Shown in pieces: positions 47,042 through 55,800 of a stretch of 64,000 nt of DNA; position 1 is the first letter of the stretch; each line of letters begins with the position of its first letter. This DNA is from Dielma sp000508965 (GTDB lineage Bacteria > Bacillota_I > Bacilli_A > Erysipelotrichales > Erysipelotrichaceae). The notes beneath the pieces are model-generated. The model was not told the DNA's origin, did no database searches, and saw only the letters and a program-made list of their open reading frames with translations. The stretch spans positions 1 through 64,000 of the forward strand of contig BAHV02000014.1 in the NCBI GenBank assembly GCA_000508965.1. Reading direction: 5' to 3'. Position numbers and translations under genes: made by a program.

Positions 47042-47215
47042 CTAATCACCCCATTGAATGTTGATGCCTGGAATGGATATTTTACCGCGTGATGATGTGA
47101 TAATTTTAATAATTGCAGCAACACCGGCAGCTACCGCAACATAACCAAGCAAAGCCGTAGCAGTGACGAGACCTCCCTTCAGCTGCTTCATTTCTTTTTC
47201 ATTTAAAGGGATCAT
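47042..47215 (-). CDS. Double-glycine-leader peptide, bacteriocin-like
   Basis: A 57-residue precursor: a 15-residue leader MIPLNEKEMKQLKGG with the hydrophobic L/E/M/L spacing and terminal Gly-Gly cut by C39-peptidase ABC exporters, then a 42-residue core. The core is hydrophobic and rich in Ala/Val/Ile/Gly up to a SSRGK turn, ending in IPGINIQWGD. GGAGGTG six bases before ATG makes this start much better than one 12 codons earlier. There are no Cys in the core. No exporter, immunity or maturation gene is recognisable nearby. A class II bacteriocin or signalling peptide is likely, but its activity is unproven. Confidence 0.75.
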   Translation of the reverse strand: MIPLNEKEMKQLKGGLVTATALLGYVAVAAGVAAIIKIITSSRGKISIPGINIQWGD

Positions 47216-47261
47216 CGATTCACCTCCTCTACTTTTATATACGCAAAACAAATTGAAGTGA

Positions 47262-47290
47262 TTAAAAAAAGATGCAGCTTACTGCACCTT
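47262..47290 (-). terminator. Terminator between exonuclease and peptide genes
   Basis: Minus strand TGCAG-TAAG-CTGCA then TCTTTTTTT, overlapping the exonuclease stop. The peptide gene downstream therefore probably has its own promoter. Confidence 0.8.
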
Positions 47291-48094
47291 GACCTTAAAA
47301 CGCTGGAGTAATTCATGTTCCGATAATATAATAAAGGGATGATCGCTGAGTTCCATGGATCTCTGATAAGGCTTCTCCATACCACCCAATACAAGGATAT
47401 CTGTATCCGTACTCATTGTCTCATCAAGTACAGCATTGACCGCCGACAGCTGAAGCATTAGATTTTTGCTGTCAATCGCACTTAACGGACCGGCAATCAC
47501 AATGTGACAATTGGCAAGTGTATCAAAATTTTTACAGCTCTGCAGCAGACGCTTCCTCTCTTTCAATTCATTCAGTTTGCGAAGCTCATCATAGACACCT
47601 TTCGTTGACATACAATCGGCCAGCGCACGGTGGGCGCCGTTTGAAGTGACACGGAAATATTGAACCAGATCCTGAAGTCGGTGATGAGGCAGCTGCGGCA
47701 GCAGATATCGGCTTAATTTTAATGTATCAACACTCGTATTATTCAACTCAATAATGCCGAATTCACTGCATTTTTTTCTGAGAAAGGATAAATCAAAATT
47801 AATATTATGACCTAAGATTTTATCATCCTCCACAAAATCCAAGAACTGCGGCAGTATCATTTCGATTGATTCACACATTTCTACCATTTCATCATCAATA
47901 CCTGTTAGGTTGGTAATAAATCTTGAAATAGGCCGCAGCGGATTGATCAATTCACTGAAAGTATTGACAATCTCATGATTTTTTATTTTAATAGCCGCGA
48001 TTTCAATAATTGCATCATTGGCCGCATTTAAACCTGTTGTCTCAATATCGACAACCGTATAATCAGATGGAAACTCTAAAATTGATTTGCGCAT
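47279..48094 (-). CDS. DnaQ-type 3'-5' exonuclease with BRCT-like tail
   Basis: A 271-residue protein. Residues about 10-175 are a DEDDh exonuclease: VDIETTGL, GHNINFDLSFL and HRALADC carry the metal ligands and His. Residues about 190-270 look like a BRCT domain (CHIVIAGPLSAIDSK, TDILVLGG, FIILSEHELLQRF). This pairing is seen in stand-alone epsilon-like exonucleases of Firmicutes, with roles in repair or RNA turnover not settled. The ATG with AAGGAGGTGG upstream is chosen; the GTG three codons earlier lies in the ribosome site. Confidence 0.87.
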   Translation of the reverse strand: MRKSILEFPSDYTVVDIETTGLNAANDAIIEIAAIKIKNHEIVNTFSELINPLRPISRFITNLTGIDDEMVEMCESIEMILPQFLDFVEDDKILGHNINFDLSFLRKKCSEFGIIELNNTSVDTLKLSRYLLPQLPHHRLQDLVQYFRVTSNGAHRALADCMSTKGVYDELRKLNELKERKRLLQSCKNFDTLANCHIVIAGPLSAIDSKNLMLQLSAVNAVLDETMSTDTDILVLGGMEKPYQRSMELSDHPFIILSEHELLQRFKVKVQ

Positions 48095-48175
48095 GCCTAC
48101 CACCTCCTTTTCTGCTGTTTATCATTATACTATAAGTACACATAAATCTCATCATAAAATCAAATTAAAATCATA

Positions 48176-48224
48176 TAAAAAATCGGGATATTCTCTGTTT
48201 CCAGATAATATCCCGATATTTATT
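48176..48224 (-). terminator. Terminator of tRNA-Lys
   Basis: Minus strand ATCGGGATATT...AATATCCCGAT followed by TTTTTT. Confidence 0.85.
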
Positions 48225-48228
48225 TAAT

Positions 48229-48304
48229 TGGTGACCTGTCAGGGAATCGAACCCTGGACCCACTGATTAAGAGTCAGTTGCTCTGCCAGCTGAGCTAACA
48301 AGTC
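48229..48304 (-). tRNA. tRNA-Lys (CUU)
   Basis: Cloverleaf on the minus strand: acceptor GACTTGT with ACAGGTC, anticodon loop CTCTTAA (CTT, reading AAG), T arm CAGGG-TTCGATT-CCCTG, encoded CCA. Confidence 0.97.
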
Positions 48305-48317
48305 ATCTTGCTTGATT

Positions 48318-48346
48318 ATGATACGATAAATAATAATATTTGTCAA
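48318..48346 (-). promoter_or_regulatory. Promoter of tRNA-Lys
   Basis: Minus strand TTGACA, 17 bases, TATCAT, about 13 bases before the mature tRNA. Confidence 0.8.
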
Positions 48347-48537
48347 CAGCATTTTATAAAAAAGGATTAATTTTCTTCTTTATCGGCACCCACATTTTTG
48401 AAGACCTGATCAGTCTAATTCAGATAAATAGAAACAATCGGACAGATAAGCCAATGTCTTCATATTACATTGAGCAGAAATAGACAAGCAGTATTCCTAT
48501 AAATCAGTTAAAATGTTAGGTATAGGAGGATTTTATT

Positions 48538-49560
48538 ATGGATTTAGAAAATACGATACGAAACCGGCGCAGCATCCGCCGCTATTTATCTGATGATATT
48601 GATGCTGAAACTATCGACCGGCTGATTGAGTGCGGCAGACTTTGTCAGTCAGCGAAAAATCGACAGCCATGGAAAATCATGGTGCTAAAGGGTGAAACTA
48701 AAAATCAAATTGCGGAGATCATGCTGACCTGCTATAAACCATCATTGAATGACCGGGGGAACAGCGCCGCTGCTTCAGCAGCTGTTATTAAAAATGCCCC
48801 GCTTTTATTTTTGATTTTTCAGGAAGTTGATGAAGCATGGCTGACCAGCGATTTAGTATCAATCGGCGCAATGATCGAGCATATTTGTCTTGAGGCTGTC
48901 CATCTTGGTTTAGGTTCACTTTGGATCAGAGATACGGTATATACTGAAGCTAAAATAGCTCAGGCTGTCGGTTATCCAGATTTAAGACTGATATCAGCCA
49001 TTGCTATCGGCAAACCGGCAGAAGCACCCGCACCACGGCCGCGCAAGACAACAGAACAGATTCTTCTTAAAGAAAAAACCACATTCTTAACCACTCAGCG
49101 ATGTCAGCTCGCTCATGTCATGCCAGCTGATTTTGAAAATTTAATACCGTTTTATACAGATTCCGCCCTTAGAACTTTTTTGGGCGGAAGTCTCAGCGTT
49201 AATCAGGCACAACCAAACATAAGAACCATAATTGCAGATACTCAGGGAATTCATCTCACCGTAAAACTAAATGACAGCACTTTAATTGGTTTAATTGAAA
49301 TTACACCTCACCATAATATGATTGATAAAGAGATTTCTTATATCTTTTTAAAAGAATATTGGGGTCAGGGCTACGCTTTTGAATGTCTGCAAGCTGTACT
49401 CGACTATTGCCGCACTCAATTAAAACTGACCCATATACTAATTGAAACACAAAGTAAAAACACGGCTTCATGCAGATTGGCAGAAAAACTAAACGGTGAA
49501 TTAAAGCAGAAGTTAATAAGATTTAACGAAGAACAATGTATTTATGTTATTAATCTGTAA
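48538..49560 (+). CDS. Nitroreductase-GNAT acetyltransferase fusion
   Basis: A 340-residue two-domain protein. Residues 1-165 are a nitroreductase (RRSIRRYL, AKNRQPWKI loop, LGSLWIRD), with a Pro-rich hinge APAPRPRK at 163-170. Residues about 183-340 are a GNAT N-acetyltransferase of the RimJ/RimL type, with the acetyl-CoA motif YWGQGYAFE and ETQSKNTASCRLAEKL. AGGAGG before ATG supports the start, and no stop or frameshift divides the domains. The link between a flavin reductase and an acetyltransferase is unusual; a joint substrate such as an aryl hydroxylamine is speculation. Confidence 0.88.
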   Translation: MDLENTIRNRRSIRRYLSDDIDAETIDRLIECGRLCQSAKNRQPWKIMVLKGETKNQIAEIMLTCYKPSLNDRGNSAAASAAVIKNAPLLFLIFQEVDEAWLTSDLVSIGAMIEHICLEAVHLGLGSLWIRDTVYTEAKIAQAVGYPDLRLISAIAIGKPAEAPAPRPRKTTEQILLKEKTTFLTTQRCQLAHVMPADFENLIPFYTDSALRTFLGGSLSVNQAQPNIRTIIADTQGIHLTVKLNDSTLIGLIEITPHHNMIDKEISYIFLKEYWGQGYAFECLQAVLDYCRTQLKLTHILIETQSKNTASCRLAEKLNGELKQKLIRFNEEQCIYVINL

Positions 49561-49612
49561 GAATACAGCTTCCCTTTCATTCCTATTTTTATCCGCAAAT
49601 TTTCAAAGTTTA

Positions 49613-49640
49613 TTGACAAAAATCAAAAATCAGATAAAAT
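49613..49640 (+). promoter_or_regulatory. Promoter of tRNA-Ser
   Basis: TTGACA, 16 bases, TAAAAT, ending eight bases before the tRNA. Confidence 0.8.
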
Positions 49641-49647
49641 AGAGAGC

Positions 49648-49735
49648 GGAGAGTTGGCCGAGCGGTTTAAGGCACCATCTTGGAAAGGTGGCGTAGTGCA
49701 AGCTACCGCGAGTTCGAATCTCGTGCTCTCCGCCA
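49648..49735 (+). tRNA. tRNA-Ser (GGA)
   Basis: Class II tRNA with a long variable arm: acceptor GGAGAGT with GCTCTCC, anticodon stem CCATC/GGTGG, loop TTGGAAA (GGA), encoded CCA. Confidence 0.96.
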
Positions 49736-49745
49736 GATAAAAAAT

Positions 49746-49774
49746 AAGCGCCTATTCACGGGCGTTTTTATTAT
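49746..49774 (+). terminator. Terminator of tRNA-Ser
   Basis: AGCGCC, seven-base loop, GGGCGT and TTTT. Confidence 0.7.
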
Positions 49775-49849
49775 ATAATTAAATTATTTGGCGTAAGCAA
49801 TAATTTGATTCACAAATGTTAAAAAGTATATGTTCTGTACATATAAATT

Positions 49850-49880
49850 AAGCGCCTGATGTTCAGGCGCTTTTCTTATA
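49850..49880. terminator. Hairpin between tRNA-Ser and hydrolase gene
   Basis: Perfect AAGCGCCTGA-TGT-TCAGGCGCTT followed by TTCTT on the plus strand and TAATTT on the minus strand; probably ends the convergent minus-strand gene as well. Confidence 0.65.
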
Positions 49881-49906
49881 CAAACCAATTATTATAAAAT
49901 GACCGA

Positions 49907-50998
49907 TTAAACATTTTCTCCATAATGAACAGCGGCATAGAGTTCCATCATTCTTGCCAATTCTGCAATCACTTGTTTAGAATTAATGATATCTTTAGTG
50001 AATACACCTAATAAAATGGGTTCCTCTGTATACAAGATTCCCATATCATGTTCGGCATTACCATACAAGCCATATTTATGAGCAATTTCAATATCATCAA
50101 TCAGCTGTTTAAAATAGGCATCGGGTTCTGCATCTTTCATATCCTGAATGATTTTTGAATAATCATCTGCGTTTTGATAAAGCGAACGTATAACGTTCAG
50201 CATTAATTCCGCAGTAATCAAATTCTCTGAATAAAAAGCAGCGGGATAACGTTTAGGATAAAAAGCAGCATAATCCATGCGGAATAAATCTTTGGTAAAT
50301 CGATTGTAATTTCTAAGCAGAATGTTGGTGGCTGTATTATCTGAATTCATGATACTCTGCTGAAGCAGATAGTCCACACTGAGTGCTGAATTAACCGCGT
50401 TATCAAGAGCGGTTCGACCGCCGCCGGCTTCTATATCCTCTTCAATAAACTGCAGCATTGTCGTATAGCTGAGCTTGTCCGCATGAATCATATCGGTGTA
50501 AAGCATAGCCAACGGTACTTTGATCGTACTCGCCCCCGTAAACAGTTCACTGCCGTTATATAGATAGGCCGCACCGCTCACCGTATTCTGGTAGAAAAAA
50601 CCAATAGTATTTCTATCCAGATCATGATGATTCAAATATTGTTCAACAAGCTCATCCGGGGTGCTTTCCTGCAGATCATACATCATAAATTCATCAGCCT
50701 TTATCAATTCATAGGTCTTGCACAGCGTACTGCTGTTTTGATATTCATCTTCAGCATCAACACAAATCTCGATATGGTTTTCATCGGCTGCTTCAGCCCT
50801 AGTTTCCACAGTAAAATTATTGATATCGGTCACAATAGCCAGCTTATTCAAGTCATATTGTCCTTCAACCAAATAGGGCTTTTCAACAAAAGTGATCACT
50901 GGTGCTGTCTGATCCATCGCAAAGATCTGAATCAGATTATTTTCACTGCTGCAGCCGGTCAGTAAAGCGATCATCAGCAGTAGTAAACCTTTTTTCAT
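49907..50998 (-). CDS. Beta-lactamase-fold serine hydrolase lipoprotein
   Basis: A 363-residue lipoprotein (lipobox ALLTGC) with an Ig-like N-terminal domain (DQTAPVITF..., about 28-100) and a class A beta-lactamase/DD-peptidase-like domain. Active-site motifs: STIK, SDN (MNSDNTATN) and KYG in place of KTG/KSG. A true beta-lactamase is possible but the Ig module and variant third motif suggest a peptidoglycan enzyme or a non-catalytic relative. The ATG with AAGGTG upstream was chosen. It follows the glycosylase gene by 17 bases. Confidence 0.82.
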   Translation of the reverse strand: MKKGLLLLMIALLTGCSSENNLIQIFAMDQTAPVITFVEKPYLVEGQYDLNKLAIVTDINNFTVETRAEAADENHIEICVDAEDEYQNSSTLCKTYELIKADEFMMYDLQESTPDELVEQYLNHHDLDRNTIGFFYQNTVSGAAYLYNGSELFTGASTIKVPLAMLYTDMIHADKLSYTTMLQFIEEDIEAGGGRTALDNAVNSALSVDYLLQQSIMNSDNTATNILLRNYNRFTKDLFRMDYAAFYPKRYPAAFYSENLITAELMLNVIRSLYQNADDYSKIIQDMKDAEPDAYFKQLIDDIEIAHKYGLYGNAEHDMGILYTEEPILLGVFTKDIINSKQVIAELARMMELYAAVHYGENV

Positions 50999-51015
50999 TT
51001 TATCACCTTCAATCG

Positions 51016-51492
51016 TTAAGTGTTCAAAGCCTTTAACCAAACCTCAAACAGCTCACGCTCTTTAATTGTGCGGTTCGCATTGCTGGTTGACGGCAGATAT
51101 ACGATTTCACAATCAACCTGAGCTTTAAAATGGCGGTCAAAGAGCTCGGCGGCTTTTTTTCCATTACAGATTATTTTATTAATACCTGAAGCTTTTTCCA
51201 AAAGACCTAAAATATCACTGCAGACGGGATTTTTAATCTTGCTGTCAAGGCTTCCCTCGCGTTCACAGCCCTGTATGACATCCCACAAAGCAAAATCATA
51301 ATCAAGGATCATTTGCTTTTTCGCCTCATAATCAGGAAACTGACGGCCACTGTAAACACTCATTATTTTCCAGAAACGATTCAGATGAAAACCATAGTAT
51401 TCCTGCTTCTCTAAGGATACCACAGATGGCATAGAGCCTAGTATCAATGTTTTAGAATGGCCGCTGTAAATGGGTTCAAAGCCTTTAAGCAT
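51016..51492 (-). CDS. Deoxyinosine/uracil-DNA glycosylase family protein
   Basis: A 158-residue UDG-superfamily protein of the hypoxanthine-DNA glycosylase group: ILGSMPSVVSLEKQEYYG and HLNRFWKIM form the catalytic face, and PSTSNANR is the C-terminal motif. It would remove deaminated bases from DNA. The start overlaps rimO by eight bases; a GTG four codons upstream is an alternative. Confidence 0.88.
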   Translation of the reverse strand: MLKGFEPIYSGHSKTLILGSMPSVVSLEKQEYYGFHLNRFWKIMSVYSGRQFPDYEAKKQMILDYDFALWDVIQGCEREGSLDSKIKNPVCSDILGLLEKASGINKIICNGKKAAELFDRHFKAQVDCEIVYLPSTSNANRTIKERELFEVWLKALNT

Positions 51493-52789
51493 AGACTTCT
51501 TCACCAATTAAATCATGGACGCGTGCTTCCGTGATTTTAACCTGCACAAAGCTGCCAAATTCAATCATGCGATCTGCTTTAAAAATAATCCAGCCATCGA
51601 TTTCATCAGGCGCACTGTTTCTTCCTCGGCCGCGGTAATTACCTACCAAGCCATCCTGTGCTTCAACAAGTACCTCCATCACTTCACCGATATGCTGCTG
51701 ATTATTAGCTAAAGAGATCGCCTCTTGAGTTTCCATCAGGACTGCAAGGCGGGCTTCTTTGATTTCCTCATCTACTGTTTCATTCATACCATAAGCAACA
51801 GTATCCTCTTCTGGTGAATAGGTAAAAGCCCCCATTCGATCCCAGCGTACCGCTTTGGTAAATGCCATCAAATCATTAAATTCAGTTTCACCCTCGTGAG
51901 GAAAACCTACGATATTAGTTGTCCTTAATGTTGGGTTTGGGAAAAGCTCACGAATACGTTCTACCAGTTTTAAGGCATCTTCTACACTGCCCCGGCGATT
52001 CATCAGCTTCAGCATTTTATCATTACCGTGCTGCATCGGGATATCAAAATAAGGCAAGACCTTAGGCAGCTTCGTCATGCCAACCAGCAATTCATCGGTT
52101 ATTTCATCCGGATACATATATAAAATGCGAATCCAATGAAAACCTTCAATTTCATGAAGCTGCTGAAGCAAAGTCAAAAGACTTAATTTGCCATAACGAT
52201 CCAACCCATATTTAGTTGTATCCTGAGCGATCAGCACCAGTTCTTTTACTCCGTTTGCTGCCAGCTGCTTCGCTTCTGCCACAATATCTTCCATCGCAAA
52301 GCTGACATTGCCGCCGCGAATCAGAGGAATAGCACAATAGGTACAATTATTACTGCAGCCTTCAGCAATCTTCAGATAAGCTGTCCAAGGCTTGCTGGAT
52401 ACCAAACGCTCGCTTTTCCCATAAGAAACAAGCGGTTCAATTTCCAAGACTTCCGATAAGATCTCATTCAATTTCGGATATTCTGAAATTGATACGACAC
52501 GATCGATTTCAGGAATCTCATCAATCAGATCTTGCTTATAGCGCTGAGCCAAACAGCCAAGTACAATCAGTTTCTTACAAGTACCATTTTTATACTCTGC
52601 CATTTCCAAAATTGTATTAATGCCTTCCTCTTTTGCCGGATTAATAAATCCGCATGTATTAATTAATATGGCTTCCGCTTCCTTAGGATCGGCAACAAAT
52701 TCGTGACCGCCCTGTCTCAGCATCCCCATGATCCGTTCACTATCAACTAAATTCTTACTGCATCCAAGTGATATAAATCCGATTTTCAT
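51485..52789 (-). CDS. rimO: Ribosomal protein S12 methylthiotransferase RimO
   Basis: A 434-residue radical-SAM enzyme that methylthiolates Asp of S12. The N-terminal UPF0004 domain has its three Cys (GCSKN, NTCGF, LGCLAQRY), the SAM cluster is CSNNCTYC, and a C-terminal TRAM domain follows. It starts the rimO-glycosylase-hydrolase run. Confidence 0.96.
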   Translation of the reverse strand: MKIGFISLGCSKNLVDSERIMGMLRQGGHEFVADPKEAEAILINTCGFINPAKEEGINTILEMAEYKNGTCKKLIVLGCLAQRYKQDLIDEIPEIDRVVSISEYPKLNEILSEVLEIEPLVSYGKSERLVSSKPWTAYLKIAEGCSNNCTYCAIPLIRGGNVSFAMEDIVAEAKQLAANGVKELVLIAQDTTKYGLDRYGKLSLLTLLQQLHEIEGFHWIRILYMYPDEITDELLVGMTKLPKVLPYFDIPMQHGNDKMLKLMNRRGSVEDALKLVERIRELFPNPTLRTTNIVGFPHEGETEFNDLMAFTKAVRWDRMGAFTYSPEEDTVAYGMNETVDEEIKEARLAVLMETQEAISLANNQQHIGEVMEVLVEAQDGLVGNYRGRGRNSAPDEIDGWIIFKADRMIEFGSFVQVKITEARVHDLIGEEVYA

Positions 52790-52896
52790 GCTTTAACACC
52801 TCGCACTTTCCTTAACTTCTGTACTAATATATCATGAAACATTTTTAATTGAAAGAGAAAGGATATGTTTTTCCATGAAAGTCAGATTTTACCGGT

Positions 52897-55800
52897 TTAT
52901 AGCGTTTTTTTAAGCATTTTAATCAACATAAACAAGAATGCGGATAAGCAAAGGACCAAGAAAGGCTCATTGACAGACTTAGCGGATGCCATAATGCCGG
53001 TTTCTGGATAGTTTTTCATTGTTTCACCGGGCTGATTAATGAATGTCATCTCAAGATCATCATAAAGCTCCACTGTTATTAATGCATCATCAACAATGAA
53101 ACCAGCTGGTGCTTTCGTTTCTTTAAGATAATAAGTTCCTGCTTTAATTCCCGAAAATTCAGCATAACCCAAATCATCAGTAACAGCCTTTTCATAAATT
53201 TCAAACTGCGCATCATAAAGGGTAAATTCCGCCCCTTTCAGCGGCATATCATGATCATCAGTCTTGATCAGCTTCAATGTATGGCGCTTTAAGCGGTTGA
53301 CCACTGCCTCTCCTTCGTTGATGACGATGACATCATTTCCTTTTTCACCAACTCGGAAATTAAAACTGCGCGTATCGATCAAATAGCCTTCAGCGGTCTT
53401 GCTTTCCTTAATTATATAACTTCCTGACGCTAAGTTTCCCTGCCAAATACCGGCGCCGCTGGGATCAGTAATAAAGGTATCAATCCGTTTCCCCCCAGTA
53501 TCTAATATTTCAAATTCGGCAGATAATTCACGCTGAGGATGATTCAAATCAAGTTCAAATGCTTTGTATAAAATCAATTTTACTGCATGCTTCTCAGAGG
53601 ATGAGGAAGGCGTACCAGGCAATGATTCAGCCATATTTATCAGCGGATGTGCAAATAAATTCAACAACCCTTCATCATCAATTTTAACTTCAAATTCATA
53701 AGTCCGATACTCCTTGATATAGCCAGCCGGTGCTGACAATTCTTTCAGATAATATTTACCCGGCGGCAGTTGCGATTCGATGCTTCCCTTACCGTTGCTG
53801 ACCTTTATCCTTTCAATCAGCGTATGCTTAGGAATCTCTGTCACAAAATTCTTTCCCAATATTTCTTCATGCGGCTGCAAGGTAAATTCATCATCAAGTC
53901 CACCCTCATTATCATGAGGGTAGATTGTTATTGGCAGCAAACAGAAGCTTGGCAGACTGCTTTCATCAAATTCATCCATGGTTTTTAATTCGCCCTCATC
54001 ATAAATAAACAATCGATTACGCAAAATTGCCGCACTGGAAGCATCGGCTTCGATAACCGCGAGATTAGGACTGTAATCAAAGCTGTTCAGATGAATGATC
54101 AGCGCTTCTGCTGCATTCTCTGAAGCTTTGAATTGGATACCTTTCAGATTCGGCTGATCTGCAAAGGCATTTTCACCAAAATATTGATAGCTGTCAGGGA
54201 TTGACAAGCTTTCAATGCTGGCATCACCAAGACTTAATATTCCATCAATGGCAACTCCGTCAATCGCTTCCGGTAACAGGATCGACGCTGCATCGCTGTC
54301 CACCCTGCTGATCACGTTTAATTTTCTGTCCATAAACGTCAGACCAGTCAGCTGAATCAAAGCAGGATCAATGACTTCTTTAAAAATTAAGCTTTCAGCG
54401 GCTGGCTCATAGGCAAATTCATCAAGCACGTCATCGCTGGCATCATGCAGCCGTAAAGCAAAGCCAAGACAGCGGCCATCAAGCGGATCAAAAACAGCCT
54501 CCAAGCCAAAACCAATTTTCACTTGATCATATGCAGGTAGATCATATACCTCTAATGTTTTCAATGGATTATCCGTAAACACATTCTCTGCTTCAAAGAT
54601 AACGCTCATCGGCTGTAAAATCACCAATTCCAGCTGATTGTCTGCAAAGGCATGGCTGCCGATCATTTTCACATTCCCGGGAATTAAAACTGACTGTAAA
54701 TCACAGCTGCGGAATGCATCGGCGGCAATTTGAACGACCGCCTGTGCGTTAATTTCATTAGGAATTTCTATTTGCTTAGCATCACCGATATATGCTTCAA
54801 TTGTAATTCCCTGCTCATTTTCTGTATAAACCAAATCATCAGCACTGATCGCAGCCATATCATAAAGCGATGCTCTTTTAACCGGTTTACTTACCGTTAA
54901 TGATTCACCGGCAAATAAACCAAATTCGACATCATTGGCGGGTATCAGCCCTGATGATGTTTGGAATAGTTTCTCAAAGCTGTATATTGCCCGCTGACGT
55001 TCATTTTCTATCGTGAAAAATTGTGGGAAAACCCGTTTGAGATAATGATCGGCATCAAGGGTTACCTCATAGCATGCCTGATCTGTCAGATAACCTTCGG
55101 CACTTGCGGTTTCACAGACCTGATAAGTACCTAAGGGCAGGTCATGGGTAGAAGCATTTCCATAAATATCACTTACAATGGTTTCAGCCCATTCCCCCTT
55201 TGCATAAACCAACTGGTTATTTACGATGACATCGTCAGCCGCACTGATTTCAAATGCTGCCCCATAAGGAAGTCTGGCAGTCTCCCATACCGGTTTAAAC
55301 TGCTGGTTTACATTTTGAAAGCCAATCAGCTGACTGCCGGTTTTTTCAATCACGATTCTGCCCTTTTGAGGCTTATCTGCCATATCGATAAAAAGATGAA
55401 TATTTTTAGGTACCGCTACCTGCACGATATTACCGATTGAATCTAATACCGGCTGTCCGTTTTCATCAAGCTTAGGTACCATGATGTAGCCTGGATCATC
55501 AGCGTCAACGGCATGTTTCATACCCTCAACCACAAACGATAATGGCTGACTATGCATTTGATAGCCCTGCGGCGATTTAATTTCGCACAGCATGTATTTA
55601 CCAACCGCTAAAGGCTGCGGCAGCTGCAGAGAACCCTCAGACGTTTTATATTCAGTCAATATCTGCATGCCGGCAAGTGTCTGATAACGCTGATATATCC
55701 AATGTCCGCACGTCTCATCAAGCCATACTTGCTGATTGGAGCCAGAGAGCAGCTGATCCTTCCTTTTGATAAGTCCTATATGCCATTCCTGCTCTTCATC

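Noticed and set aside
47212..47394. 60-codon frame overlapping the exonuclease and peptide genes
   Set aside because: Out of phase with both, crosses a terminator and has no ribosome site.
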